64,000 nt of DNA from Pseudomonas segetis (GCF_900188155.1 NZ_FZOG01000001.1:702864-766863), one strand, 5' to 3'. Counted from the first letter of the stretch, positions 41,910 through 50,496 are shown. Numbers and translations are program-made. Notes: a model not told the origin generated them from the letters alone.

Positions 41910-43235
41910 TCAGGATTTTGCGTTCGGCTGGGTTGCAATGACCAGGCTGGCGCAAAAACCGTCCTCGTGATTCTCCAGGATCAACTTGCCACCATGGCGC
42001 TCTGCTGCGCGGCGTGCGATGGCTAGCCCCAGGCCGTGGCCAGGTGCTGTCTGCCCGGGAGCACGGAAAAATGGCTCGCCCAGTTGACCCAGGTGTTTGT
42101 CATCGACGCCAGGGCCGTGGTCGCGTACGCGGATCAGCACCGCGCCATCTTTAGCCTGTGCGCTGACTTCGATCGGCTGGCCAGGAGGGTTGAAGCGCAG
42201 GGCGTTGCGCAGCAGGTTGTCCAGCGCGCGCTCTAGCATGTTGGGCCAACCTTGTAGCTCAAGACCTGGGGCTATGTTGATTGCGACCCGTTGTTCCGGG
42301 GCGCTGATATGCACATATTCAACCAGTTTTTGCACAATCCCCTCCAGCCTGATCGGTTGAACTGCGCCTGGATTGGCATCGAGGCGCGCCAGTTCGAGAA
42401 TCTCGCTGATCAATGCTTCCAGGCGATCACATTCCTTGGTCAGTCTCGGCCACAGTTTTTCACGTTCTTCGGGGCTGGCACGTTCGGCCAGCGCCAAGGC
42501 AATGCGCAGGCGAGCCAGGGGGGAGCGCAGTTCATGGGATACGTCGCGCAATAGCTGGCGCTGGCTGCCAATAAGGCCTTGCAGGCGGGCACCCATGCGA
42601 TTGAAGTCGCTTGCCAGTACGCCCAGCTCATCGCGGCGTTTGGCCAGGTGCGCCAGGCTATTTTGCTGGTAACTGGTTTGGCCGAGGTCGTGCACCGCGC
42701 CACGCAACCGGTTCAGTGGCCGGGTGATCGACAGGGTCAGGAGCAGGCTTAGTGCCGTTAATACCACCAGGGCAATGGCCAGTGCGCTGATCGGCCAGAG
42801 CAGGCTGTCGCGGTGCCAGGCGTTGAGTACCGGATAGGGAATGCGATAGATAAACAGGTAGGTTTTGTCGGTGCTGGGGCTTACGTATTCGGTGGTCAAG
42901 CGTCGCCAAGGCAGGCGCTTGTTCTTTTGCCGCGACTCAAAGGCTGCGGCGCGTGCCGGGAATGTACCGGGGACCAACTGTTGGCCGTTTTCACCCAGTA
43001 CCTGTACGTCTACCTGATATTGATCCTTGTGTTGCCTGAGAAAGGCTTGTGCGGGGCCTTTGCCGGCACTTTCGTAGCGTTCGGTCCAGGTTTCGGCAAT
43101 CCCCTGCAGGGCCGGGGTGTTATTGAGTATCCAACTGTCCTGGTTCAGGGCGCGGCCGAGGAGCATGGACAAGCCTGCAACCAGGGCGATGGCCAGCCAG
43201 AAACTCGCAAAGATTCGCCAGAACAATGACCGCAC
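41910..43235 (-). CDS. CpxA-like sensor histidine kinase
   Basis: The 441-residue kinase has two membrane helices (residues 5-25 and about 148-170) around a periplasmic sensor, followed by HAMP and the HisKA dimerisation helix with the phospho-acceptor His in DVSHELRSPLARLR near 233. The ATP-binding domain has N-box NLLRNALRFNPP, G1 DHGPGVDDKHLGQLG and G2 GHGLGLAIARRAAERHGG. It forms a Cpx-type envelope-stress system with the regulator at 44002-44685 and the Spy-like protein between them; P. aeruginosa has the same order (PA3204-PA3206). MITE copy E separates it from the rest of the operon. Confidence 0.88.
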   Translation of the reverse strand: MRSLFWRIFASFWLAIALVAGLSMLLGRALNQDSWILNNTPALQGIAETWTERYESAGKGPAQAFLRQHKDQYQVDVQVLGENGQQLVPGTFPARAAAFESRQKNKRLPWRRLTTEYVSPSTDKTYLFIYRIPYPVLNAWHRDSLLWPISALAIALVVLTALSLLLTLSITRPLNRLRGAVHDLGQTSYQQNSLAHLAKRRDELGVLASDFNRMGARLQGLIGSQRQLLRDVSHELRSPLARLRIALALAERASPEEREKLWPRLTKECDRLEALISEILELARLDANPGAVQPIRLEGIVQKLVEYVHISAPEQRVAINIAPGLELQGWPNMLERALDNLLRNALRFNPPGQPIEVSAQAKDGAVLIRVRDHGPGVDDKHLGQLGEPFFRAPGQTAPGHGLGLAIARRAAERHGGKLILENHEDGFCASLVIATQPNAKS

Positions 43236-43258
43236 GAATAACTCCTTGTTGCAGTTAA

Positions 43259-43410
43259 GGACACTTCGAAAAGCTACTTCGCTTGATATCAGGGCGTTAA
43301 GAACTGTTCAAAATGCTCATTTACAGCACCTAAAGTCGAGCCCGATCCCGGTCGCTTTTTCACAGTTTTTGCCTCGTTCTATCTTCGCTCGCTATGTTTT
43401 TCAGAAGCCC
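43259..43410 (-). mobile_element. MITE copy E (diverged, inverted) between spy-like and sensor-kinase genes
   Basis: Read on the minus strand it matches copy B through GCTTCTGAAAAACATAGCGA, GTGAAAAAGCG, ATGAGCATTTTGA and a final TTCGAAGTGTCC end. The ends are degraded, so this is an old copy. It occupies most of the 252-base gap in front of the kinase gene. Confidence 0.65.
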
Positions 43411-43412
43411 TC

Positions 43413-43474
43413 AAGCCCGGCAACATGAAATTGCCGGGCTTGACAGTAGATTAGTTAGCCTCGCAAGCGAGGCT
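43413..43474 (-). terminator. Two hairpins downstream of the Spy-like gene
   Basis: AAGCCCGGCAA/TTGCCGGGCTT (43413-43441) and GCCTCGC/GCGAGGC (43459-43474) lie just past the stop codon on the minus strand. Neither is followed by a T run, so attenuation rather than full termination before the kinase gene is possible. Confidence 0.45.
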
Positions 43475-43487
43475 GTGGTCTGGCTAT

Positions 43488-43877
43488 TTATTCGGCTTTG
43501 GCTTTGTGCTTTTCAGCACGACGCTCTTCCATCTTCTTTACATGCTCATCAAACTTCTTTTGCTGCTCGGGCGTCAGCAAGCTGCGGATGGCGGCCTGTT
43601 GCTTGTCGAAAGATGCCTTAAGCTCAGCCTTCATGGCTTGTTGCTCTTTTTCGGGCAGTTTTTCCAGATAGCGCTTGGTGATTTCGTGGCGGGTTTTCAT
43701 CTGTTCGCCCATCAGCTTGCGCATGTCCTGGCGCTGTTCCTTGCTCAGGTCCAGGTCCTTGAACATGGCACCGCGATGACCTGGGCCTTTGCCGTCATGG
43801 TGACCGCCATCTGTTGCAGCCATGGCCAGTGTTGGCAGAGTCAGGGCGAGTAATACTGCAGTGAGAGTCTTGCGCAT
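43488..43877 (-). CDS. Spy/CpxP-family periplasmic protein
   Basis: The 129-residue protein has a signal peptide (MRKTLTAVLLALTLPTLAMA). The mature part is a charged, mostly helical cradle of the LTxxQ/Spy family, with KDLDLSKEQRQDMRKLM and a second copy SLLTPEQQKKFDEHVKKM. Family members act as ATP-independent chaperones or as periplasmic inhibitors of CpxA. Its place between the response-regulator and kinase genes suggests it feeds back on this system. Lysine and glutamate are unusually frequent at the C terminus (RRAEKHKAKAE). Confidence 0.87.
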   Translation of the reverse strand: MRKTLTAVLLALTLPTLAMAATDGGHHDGKGPGHRGAMFKDLDLSKEQRQDMRKLMGEQMKTRHEITKRYLEKLPEKEQQAMKAELKASFDKQQAAIRSLLTPEQQKKFDEHVKKMEERRAEKHKAKAE

Positions 43878-44001
43878 GATGTATCTCCTAATCTCAAGGC
43901 CGGTTCGTTACCGGATGAGCTCAGTTTATGCAGGTCTTGGTCAAGCGCGGTCAGCGAACGGTAAAGCCAAGGTAAAGATCGCAAACCAACCCGCAAGGGC
44001 T

Positions 44002-44685
44002 CTACAGGCTGTAGTAGTAGCCACGGCTGCGCAGGGCCATGATGCGTGGCCTGCCGTCTGGGTGGGGGCCGATCTTCTTGCGCAGGTTGCTGACGTGCAT
44101 GTCAAGGCTGCGGTCGTACAGTGTGAGCTTGCGGCCCAGTGCCAGTTGCGCCAGCTCCTGTTTATCGACCGGCTCGCCCGGCGTATTGAGCAATGCCTCG
44201 AGCACCCGGCTTTCGGAAAGGGTGAGCAATACCTCGGTTTCACCAATGTTGACGATGCCACGGGCAGGGCTGTGTTGCAGGTCGCCTAATGACTGTTGCT
44301 GCGGTGTGGTCGAGGCTGGAGTGCTGCTGCGGCGCAATACGGCGCGCAAACGGGCCGTCAATTCACGGGGATCACAGGGCTTGGCCAGGTAATCATCGGC
44401 GCCCAGTTCAAGCCCGAGGATCCGGTCAAGGGGCTCGCCTCGCGCGGAGAGCATCAGTACCGGCAACTCGGCATGCTCGCTGCGTAATTGCTTGAGCAGC
44501 TCCAGGCCGCTGCCGTCGGGCAGCATCACGTCTAGTACCACGGCATCGGGCGCCGAGTGGCCCAGGGCTTCGCGAGCCTGCTGGCCATTATGGCAGGCTG
44601 TCACTTCGAAGCCTTCCTGGGTCAGCCAGTGGCTCAGCAGCTCACAAAGTTCGATGTCATCGTCAATGAGTAAAAGTGCGCTCAT
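44002..44685 (-). CDS. CpxR-like OmpR-family response regulator
   Basis: The 227-residue regulator has a receiver domain (LLIDDDIELCELL at the start, phospho-acceptor Asp in DAVVLDVMLPDGSG near 52, Lys in DYLAKPCDPREL near 103). A winged-helix DNA-binding domain follows (about 135-225: LTLSESRVLEALLNTPGEPVDKQELAQLALG, SLDMHVSNLRKKIG). I start at ATG 44685 because the receiver fold begins there; an in-frame ATG at 44703 overlaps the upstream gene, and neither has a clear ribosome site. It is the first regulatory gene of the RR, Spy-like, kinase set. Confidence 0.88.
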   Translation of the reverse strand: MSALLLIDDDIELCELLSHWLTQEGFEVTACHNGQQAREALGHSAPDAVVLDVMLPDGSGLELLKQLRSEHAELPVLMLSARGEPLDRILGLELGADDYLAKPCDPRELTARLRAVLRRSSTPASTTPQQQSLGDLQHSPARGIVNIGETEVLLTLSESRVLEALLNTPGEPVDKQELAQLALGRKLTLYDRSLDMHVSNLRKKIGPHPDGRPRIMALRSRGYYYSL

Positions 44686-44690
44686 GTTGA

Positions 44691-45083
44691 TCAGTTGGTC
44701 CATTCACGGCGTTTACGGCGACTGCCGCGCAACAACGCGCCAATCAGTACGCCCAGTAGTCCTGCGCCAGCGCCCACCGCAAACCATTGCTGGCGCTCAT
44801 TGATTAGCGGAGGCGGGGTTTGGGCCTGGGCGGTTTTGAGTTGCAGCTTGAGCCGCTGGTTTTCCTGGCGCAGGCGTTGCAGTTGAATGCTCTCGCGCTC
44901 GGCGCTCTGCTCTTGTAGTTGCTCACTGAGTTGTACGCGTTGGTCTTCGCTCAAGGCCAGGCGTTGTTCCAGTGCATCAATCCGGGCTTGGGTTGCTTCG
45001 GTTTCTTCTGGGGTTGGCTCGGCATGCAGGGCAGGCGCGAGCAAACATAGAGCAAGTGACAAGGTGAGCGTAGTAGGGCGCAT
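44691..45083 (-). CDS. Signal-peptide, coiled-coil, membrane-anchored protein upstream of cpxR
   Basis: The 130-residue protein has a signal peptide (MRPTTLTLSLALCLLAPALHA), a long coiled coil (ARIDALEQRLALSEDQRVQLSEQL through LRQENQRLKLQLKTAQ) and one C-terminal helix (WFAVGAGAGLLGVLIGALL) followed by a basic tail RGSRRKRREWTN. This is the layout of the YgiM/TIGR04211 'SH3 and anchor' proteins without the SH3 domain. It ends 5 bases before the cpxR start, so it is probably co-expressed with the envelope-stress regulator. Its function is unknown. Confidence 0.75.
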   Translation of the reverse strand: MRPTTLTLSLALCLLAPALHAEPTPEETEATQARIDALEQRLALSEDQRVQLSEQLQEQSAERESIQLQRLRQENQRLKLQLKTAQAQTPPPLINERQQWFAVGAGAGLLGVLIGALLRGSRRKRREWTN

Positions 45084-45130
45084 TAGAGCTCCTTAGTCCT
45101 ACTGTTGATTGGCTCGAGCAGGTGTGGTGT

Positions 45131-45430
45131 TTAAGGCAGGACTCGCTTGAAAGGCTTGACTACAACCGAGCTGTACACGCCAGCTGCCTTGTATGGATCG
45201 GCGCTGGCCCATTCTTGCGCGGCTGTCAGCGAGTCAAACTCAGCTACGATTAAACTACCGGAAAAACCAGCAGTGCCTGGGTCGTTGCTATCGATGGCCG
45301 GGTGCGGGCCAGCGAGAACAAGACGACCTTCAGCTTTAAGCTGTTCAAGACGCGCAAGGTGCTCCGGGCGCGAAGCCATACGGTTTTCCAGGGAGTTTTC
45401 TACATCAGTGGCGATAATGGCGTAGAGCAT
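45131..45430 (-). CDS. YciI-family protein
   Basis: The 99-residue dimeric ferredoxin-like protein has the conserved histidine in [24 protein letters not shown], the motif [23 protein letters not shown] and the KPF tail. YciI-like proteins have no settled function; some relatives are dehydrochlorinases. I start at ATG 45430 with AGGA 6 bases upstream. In the Pseudomonas genomes I know, a septation-protein gene (ispZ/yciB) lies between this gene and the PHP gene; here a MITE is found instead. Confidence 0.83.
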   Translation of the reverse strand: MLYAIIATDVENSLENRMASRPEHLARLEQLKAEGRLVLAGPHPAIDSNDPGTAGFSGSLIVAEFDSLTAAQEWASADPYKAAGVYSSVVVKPFKRVLP

Positions 45431-45537
45431 CTTGATCCTCATTCAATAATGGTGGGCGCGGTGGCCTAAGCTTAAGTTACACAGTTGCAGGAAGCATGCT
45501 GTGGGAATCATAACCTTTGCGTCTATGAAACAGTTGT

Positions 45538-45715
45538 GGAACCTCTGAAAAAGCTAACGAGCGACGGCAGTGCAGGAGGTAACGACCAACTGGATTAACA
45601 GCCAAGTACTGGGTTAAGGGCAAGCGCCAGCGAATAAAAGTGCGAAAACAACTGGAGGCACGCTCAACTTTAGTTGGTCTGAATAAACACTTGATTCGCG
45701 TTGCTCACCCCTTGG
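45538..45715 (+). mobile_element. MITE copy D (long form, 3' truncated)
   Basis: It begins GGAACCTCTGAAAAAGC and follows copy A through both long-form blocks (AACGACCAAC, GCGCCAGCGA, TTGATTCGCGTTGCTCACC). It then stops abruptly near 45715, with no right-hand inverted repeat. The 417-base gap between yciI and rnm holds this and about 130 bases of sequence with no recognisable ORF. Confidence 0.72.
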
Positions 45716-45847
45716 GGTCGTAGCAATGGCACCCCAGTAACACCTGGTGCACTAGTCTTTCATAGGTTTCCTGAGTGCGACTTAATCCAGCAAGAATCTC
45801 CATCTGTCTGCATAATATCAACCCTAGATTATTGAGATAGTGCCCAT

Positions 45848-46723
45848 ATGGATGTCGATTTACATTGTCATAGCACTGCATCCGACGGCGCGCTGGCACC
45901 GGCAGTGGTCGTGGCGCGGGCACATGAGCGTGGGGTCAAGCTGCTCGCATTGACCGATCACGACACGATTGAGGGGCTTGATGAGGCCCGTGCCGCCGCC
46001 AATGAACATGGTATGCAACTGGTCAATGGTATTGAGCTGTCCTGCATGTGGGGTGGTGCGACCATTCATGTGTTGGGCTATGCCTTTGCCAGCGATGCGC
46101 CTGCATTGAACAAGGCCATTGCCGATTTGCATCAGGGTCGCTGGCTACGTGCTGCGGAAATTGACCAGCGCCTCGCCGCCAAGGGCATGCCCGGCGCGCT
46201 TGAGGGTGCACGTGCGATTCAGCAAGAGCTGGGCGATAGCGGCAATGCACCCGCGCGGCCGCATTTCGCCGAATTCATGGTCCGCGCAGGCTTTGTGAAA
46301 GATCGCGCCGAAGCTTTTCGCAAATGGCTTGGCTCCGGCAAGTTGGGCGATGTGAAGCAGCACTGGCCAACGCTTGACGAGGCCGTCGCGACCTTACGAC
46401 AGGCCGATGCATTGATTAGTCTGGCGCACCCGTGGCAGTACGACTTTACTCGTAGTAAGCGACGCCGTTTGGTTGCCGCATTTTCAGAAGCAGGTGGGCA
46501 TGCACTTGAGGTCTGTAATGGCATGCAGCCACCTGAGCAAGTTGGCGGCTTGGCCATATTGGCCCGTGAGTTTGAGTTGCTGGTCAGTGCCGGCAGTGAC
46601 TTTCATGCACCGGGCAACTGGTCGGAACTGGGAATGTATCGCCCCGTGCCAGAAGACCTATTGCCACTATGGACGCGCTTTGAGCATGTTCAACAATCAG
46701 CAGTCATACGAGCAGGGAGCTAA
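45848..46723 (+). CDS. rnm: PHP-domain RNase AM / 3',5'-bisphosphate nucleotidase
   Basis: The 291-residue PHP phosphoesterase has the metal-binding motifs DLHCHSTASDG (residues 4-14), LTDHDT near 38, the glutamate in GIELS near 63, the histidine in ARPHFAEFM, LISLAHPW and GSDFHAPG near 258. E. coli YciV (RNase AM) trims RNA 5' ends and matures rRNA, and relatives also hydrolyse pAp-type nucleotides. Its stop codon is one base from the start of yciO, so it opens a rnm-yciO-trpS-scpA-scpB gene string. Confidence 0.87.
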   Translation: MDVDLHCHSTASDGALAPAVVVARAHERGVKLLALTDHDTIEGLDEARAAANEHGMQLVNGIELSCMWGGATIHVLGYAFASDAPALNKAIADLHQGRWLRAAEIDQRLAAKGMPGALEGARAIQQELGDSGNAPARPHFAEFMVRAGFVKDRAEAFRKWLGSGKLGDVKQHWPTLDEAVATLRQADALISLAHPWQYDFTRSKRRRLVAAFSEAGGHALEVCNGMQPPEQVGGLAILAREFELLVSAGSDFHAPGNWSELGMYRPVPEDLLPLWTRFEHVQQSAVIRAGS

Positions 46724-46724
46724 T

Positions 46725-47351
46725 GTGAGTCAATTCTTCCAGGTCCACCCGGAGAACCCACAGTCGCGCCTGATAAAACAGGCTGCGGAAATCATCCGAA
46801 GCGGTGGCGTGGCTGTCTATCCGACCGACTCATCCTATGCCATTGGTTGCCGCCTGGGGGACAAGAACGCCCTGGAGCGAATTCGTCGCTTGCGTCAGCT
46901 CGATGACAAGCACAATTTCACCCTGGTCTGCCGGGACCTGTCCCAACTGAGTACCTTCGCCAAGGTCGACACCGGGGCTTTTCGTCTGCTCAAGACCCAT
47001 ACGCCGGGGCCCTATACCTTTATCCTCAATGCCACGCGTGAGGTGCCGCGTATCATGCTGCACGCCAAGCGCCGGACTGTTGGCCTGCGGGTGCCGAGCC
47101 ACCCGATTGCCCAGGCCTTGCTTGAGGAGCTGGGCGAGCCGATCATGAGTGTGAGCCTGATCATGCCGGGTGAGACGCTGCCAATGAGCGATCCCTATGA
47201 AATGCGCTCGCTGCTTGAGCATCATGTGGAGTTGATCATCGATGGCGGCTTCGGTGGCCTGGAAGCCTCTACAGTAATCAATCTGTCTGAAGCAGAGCCC
47301 GAGATCGTGCGTGTCGGCTGTGGCGATCCGCAACCCTTCGAGAATCCTTGA
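46725..47351 (+). CDS. yciO: YciO-like Sua5/YrdC-domain protein
   Basis: The 208-residue protein has the Sua5/YrdC/YciO fold: an N-terminal IIRSGGVAVYPTDSSYAIGCRLGDKNALERI and the nucleotide-binding segments LRVPSHPIAQALLEELGEPIMSVSL. YrdC/Sua5 makes threonylcarbamoyl-AMP for the t6A tRNA modification; YciO has the same reaction with weaker activity in E. coli. Length matches YciO (about 206). I start at GTG 46725 with GGGAG 6 bases upstream, one base after the rnm stop. Confidence 0.85.
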   Translation: MSQFFQVHPENPQSRLIKQAAEIIRSGGVAVYPTDSSYAIGCRLGDKNALERIRRLRQLDDKHNFTLVCRDLSQLSTFAKVDTGAFRLLKTHTPGPYTFILNATREVPRIMLHAKRRTVGLRVPSHPIAQALLEELGEPIMSVSLIMPGETLPMSDPYEMRSLLEHHVELIIDGGFGGLEASTVINLSEAEPEIVRVGCGDPQPFENP

Positions 47352-47461
47352 AGCATTGATTGGACTGTGATGCAGGCTGAAGAACCCGTGGTTCGCCAGG
47401 CTGTCGTTATGCGCTGTGACTTGGTAATGTCTGTGCAATTGCTTTTAGCGGGAAACCCGGT

Positions 47462-48676
47462 TTGAACCTTGTAGACTCTGAGCGGCGCGTACTTTCAGGC
47501 ATGCGTCCAAGCGGCCAGATGCATATTGGCCATTATCACGGCGTATTAAAAAACTGGGTCAAGCTGCAGCATAGCTATGACTGCTTTTTTTGCATCGTCG
47601 ACTGGCACGCGCTGACCACCGATTATGAAGATGTCAGCCTGCTGTCCAAGCATGTGCAGGACATGGCGATCGACTGGCTGGCCTGCGGCTTGAGCCCAAG
47701 CTCGGCAACCCTGTTTATCCAGTCGCAGGTGCCTGAGCATGCGGAGCTGCATGTGCTGTTGTCGATGCTTTGTCCGCTGAGCTGGCTGGAGCGGGTGCCT
47801 TCGTATAAAGAGTCGCAGGAACAACATCAGGGGCGTGACCTGGGGACCTATGGATTTCTCGGCTATCCCTTGTTGCAAGCCGCTGACATCCTGCTTTATC
47901 GCGCTGGAATAGTGCCGGTCGGTTCCGACCAGTTGGCGCATATCGAGTTTGTCCGCGATGTGGCCCGGCGCTTCAACCATCTTTATGGCCGCGAGCCTGG
48001 CTTCGAAGTCAAGGCCGAGGCTGCAATCCGCAAACTCGGCAAGAAAAACTCGAAGCTCTACAACAGCTTGCGCCAGGCCTACCAGGAACAAGGCGACAGC
48101 GAGGCGCTGGACACGGCCAGGGCGCTGCTCAAGGAACTGCAAAACATCACCCTGGGTGATAAGGAGCGCTTGCTGGGTTACCTCGAAGGCGGCGGCAAGC
48201 TGGTGCTGCCTGAACCCCAGGCCATGTTCAGTGAGTCACCACGCCTGACCGGGCTGGACGGCGGCAAGATGTCCAAGTCGCACAACAACGCGATCTACCT
48301 GCGCGACACCCAGGAACAGGTCGAAGAGAAGATCAAGCGCATGCCGACCGATCCGGCCCGTGTGCATCGCAATGACCCGGGTGAACCCGCACGCTGCCCG
48401 GTGTGGCCGCTGCACAAGCTGTATTCCAGCGAGACCACCTGTGATTGGGTGCAGCAGGGTTGCACCAGCGCGGGCATCGGTTGTGTGGAGTGCAAGCAGC
48501 CACTGATCGAGTCAGTGCAGCAGGACCTGCAGCCGATCCAGCTGCGCGCTGCTGAATATGAGGATAATCTCGACGTGGTGCGCGGCATTCTCGCCAGCGG
48601 CGCCGAGCGTGCTCGCGATGAAGCGCGCGATACCTTGGTCGAAGTGCGCCAGGCACTTGGCATGAATTACCGGTGA
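47462..48676 (+). CDS. trpS: Tryptophan--tRNA ligase
   Basis: Class I aminoacyl-tRNA synthetase that charges tRNA-Trp. The 404-residue form carries HIGHYHG near residues 22-28 (HIGH motif) and GGKMSKSHNN near 270 (KMSKS). It has the Trp-site and dimer segments LQAADILLYRAGIVPVGSDQLAHIEFVRD. It is longer than the 334-residue E. coli enzyme. The only upstream start in frame is TTG 47462, immediately after a small CGGG/CCCG hairpin (47449-47459) and with no good ribosome site; ATG 47501 would remove residues before the HIGH motif. A second, more divergent TrpRS is common in Pseudomonas, so this may not be the only copy in the genome. Confidence 0.88.
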   Translation: MNLVDSERRVLSGMRPSGQMHIGHYHGVLKNWVKLQHSYDCFFCIVDWHALTTDYEDVSLLSKHVQDMAIDWLACGLSPSSATLFIQSQVPEHAELHVLLSMLCPLSWLERVPSYKESQEQHQGRDLGTYGFLGYPLLQAADILLYRAGIVPVGSDQLAHIEFVRDVARRFNHLYGREPGFEVKAEAAIRKLGKKNSKLYNSLRQAYQEQGDSEALDTARALLKELQNITLGDKERLLGYLEGGGKLVLPEPQAMFSESPRLTGLDGGKMSKSHNNAIYLRDTQEQVEEKIKRMPTDPARVHRNDPGEPARCPVWPLHKLYSSETTCDWVQQGCTSAGIGCVECKQPLIESVQQDLQPIQLRAAEYEDNLDVVRGILASGAERARDEARDTLVEVRQALGMNYR

Positions 48677-48683
48677 GCCTGTC

Positions 48684-49520
48684 ATGAGCCAAGCCACGCC
48701 AGCGGCAGATCAGGCCAATGCCCAGCAAGAGCTGCAGTTTGCCAAGGTGTACGGCGAGGCGCTCACGGAGATGCCCCTGGACCTGTACATTCCGCCAGAC
48801 GCCCTGGAAGTCTTTCTCGAGGCGTTTGAAGGCCCGCTGGACCTGCTTCTGTACCTGATCCGCAAGCAGAATATTGATGTGCTGGATATCCCCGTTGCCG
48901 AGATTACCCGCCAGTACATGGGGTATGTCGAACTGATGCACAGCGTGCGCCTGGAGCTGGCAGCCGAATACCTGGTGATGGCGGCCATGCTGGCCGAGAT
49001 CAAGTCGCGCATGCTGCTGCCGCGCTCGGCCAATGCCGAAGAGGAAGAAGACGATCCGCGTGCCGAATTGATCCGCCGTCTCCAGGAGTATGAGCGCTAC
49101 AAGGCGGCAGCCGAAGGCCTGGACGGCATTCCCAGGGTTGGCCGCGATCTCACGGTGCCACGCCTGGATGCGCCCCAAGCCAAAGCGCGCAAGTTGCTGC
49201 CAGACGTCAGCCTGGAGGAGTTGCTGGTGTCCATGGCTGAAGTACTGCGCCGTGCCGATATGTTCGAGAGCCACCAGATTACCCGCGAAACCCTCTCGAC
49301 CCGCGAGCGCATGAGTGATGTGCTCGAACGGCTCAGGGGCGGTGAATTCGTTCCCTTTGTCGGGTTGTTTGTCGCCGAGGAAGGGCGCCTGGGGGTGGTG
49401 GTAACCTTTATGGCGGTGCTTGAGTTGATCAAGGAATCCCTGGCTGAGTTAGTGCAAAATGAGCCCTATGGTCCAATTCACGTCCGGGCGCGAGCTGAGC
49501 AAATAAATGAATTTGAATGA
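48684..49520 (+). CDS. scpA: ScpA: kleisin subunit of the SMC condensin complex
   Basis: ScpA bridges the SMC heads and, with ScpB, forms the chromosome-organising condensin. The 278-residue protein has the kleisin N-terminal domain (VFLEAFEGPLDLLLYLIRKQNIDVLDIPVAEITRQYM), a charged middle and a C-terminal winged helix (EFVPFVGLFVAEEGRLGVVVTFMAVLELIKE). It starts 7 bases after trpS and overlaps scpB by 14 bases, a normal coupling for these partner proteins. No smc gene is in the window. Confidence 0.92.
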   Translation: MSQATPAADQANAQQELQFAKVYGEALTEMPLDLYIPPDALEVFLEAFEGPLDLLLYLIRKQNIDVLDIPVAEITRQYMGYVELMHSVRLELAAEYLVMAAMLAEIKSRMLLPRSANAEEEEDDPRAELIRRLQEYERYKAAAEGLDGIPRVGRDLTVPRLDAPQAKARKLLPDVSLEELLVSMAEVLRRADMFESHQITRETLSTRERMSDVLERLRGGEFVPFVGLFVAEEGRLGVVVTFMAVLELIKESLAELVQNEPYGPIHVRARAEQINEFE

Positions 49521-50496
49521 ACCCAAAGACCTGGCCACCTTGCTTGAAGCCTTCTTGCTGGCTTCCGGCAAGCCGCAAACGCTTGAGCGCTTGTATGAAC
49601 TGTTCGAGGAAGGCGAACGGCCGGAACCTGCGGTGTTCAAGAAAGCCATCGAAGTGTTGCGCAAGGCCTGTGACGGGCGAGCGGTGGAGCTGGTCGAGGT
49701 AGCGAGTGGCTATCGCCTGCAGGTGCGTGAAAAATTTGCTCCCTGGGTTGGTCGCTTGTGGGAAGAACGGCCTCAGCGCTATTCCCGGGCAATGCTCGAA
49801 ACCCTGGCGCTGGTTGCCTACCGTCAACCAATTACGCGTGGTGAAATTGAAGATATTCGCGGTGTTGCAGTCAACAGCAACATTGTCAAAACCCTGCTTG
49901 AGCGTGAGTGGATCCGCGTGGTCGGTTACCGCGAGGTGCCTGGAAAACCGGCGATGCTGGCGACCACCAAGCAGTTCCTCGATCATTTCAACCTGAAAAG
50001 CCTTGATCAACTGCCGCCACTGGCTGACCTGCGTGAACTGGAGCCGAGCGCCGAGCCAGAACCTGAGTTTGTCGGCTATGCAGAAGGCGAGGCGCCGGTG
50101 CCAGCCAGCTTGCAGGCGCGGGCCGACTTGGCATTGGCCGGGGAAGAGGGCGATGACGATATGGCGCCTGTGGCCGAGAAAGTCCCGGAAGAAACCAGTT
50201 TCAGCAGCTTGCTGGCCGAGTTGGATGACATGGAGCAAGGGCTGAAAATAGATTTCGATGATCTAGAGCCGTCGCTTCATGATGATGAGCCGCCAGAGTC
50301 TTCCGAGCAGCCTGACATGCAAGCTGAAAATCAGGACTCACAAGCGCCAGCCCCGGCAATCGGCGCTGGCAGCATTGAGCCCGCCCGAACGGATCTGACG
50401 CCTTATGACCCGGTCCAGACTGCTCTGGATGAAGAGGCCGAAGCCGAGCGCGCCTTGCAGGCCGCTATCGCCGATGAGCTTAACGGCAACTATTAG
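49507..50496 (+). CDS. scpB: ScpB: segregation and condensation protein B
   Basis: The 329-residue partner of ScpA carries two winged-helix domains (about 1-170) with the family core YSRAMLETLALVAYRQPITRGEIEDIRGVAVNSNIVKTLLEREWIRVVGYREVPGKPAML. The C-terminal 140 residues are acidic and low-complexity (PSAEPEPEFVG, DDEPPESSEQP), a tail longer than in E. coli relatives. The coding sequence overlaps the end of scpA. Its stop codon is followed by a five-unit REP array rather than a simple terminator. Confidence 0.9.
   Translation: MNLNEPKDLATLLEAFLLASGKPQTLERLYELFEEGERPEPAVFKKAIEVLRKACDGRAVELVEVASGYRLQVREKFAPWVGRLWEERPQRYSRAMLETLALVAYRQPITRGEIEDIRGVAVNSNIVKTLLEREWIRVVGYREVPGKPAMLATTKQFLDHFNLKSLDQLPPLADLRELEPSAEPEPEFVGYAEGEAPVPASLQARADLALAGEEGDDDMAPVAEKVPEETSFSSLLAELDDMEQGLKIDFDDLEPSLHDDEPPESSEQPDMQAENQDSQAPAPAIGAGSIEPARTDLTPYDPVQTALDEEAEAERALQAAIADELNGNY

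Noticed and set aside
46473..46724. An 84-codon N-terminal extension of yciO
   Set aside because: It lies wholly inside rnm in another frame; the GTG at 46725, with its own ribosome site and the right family length, is the real start.
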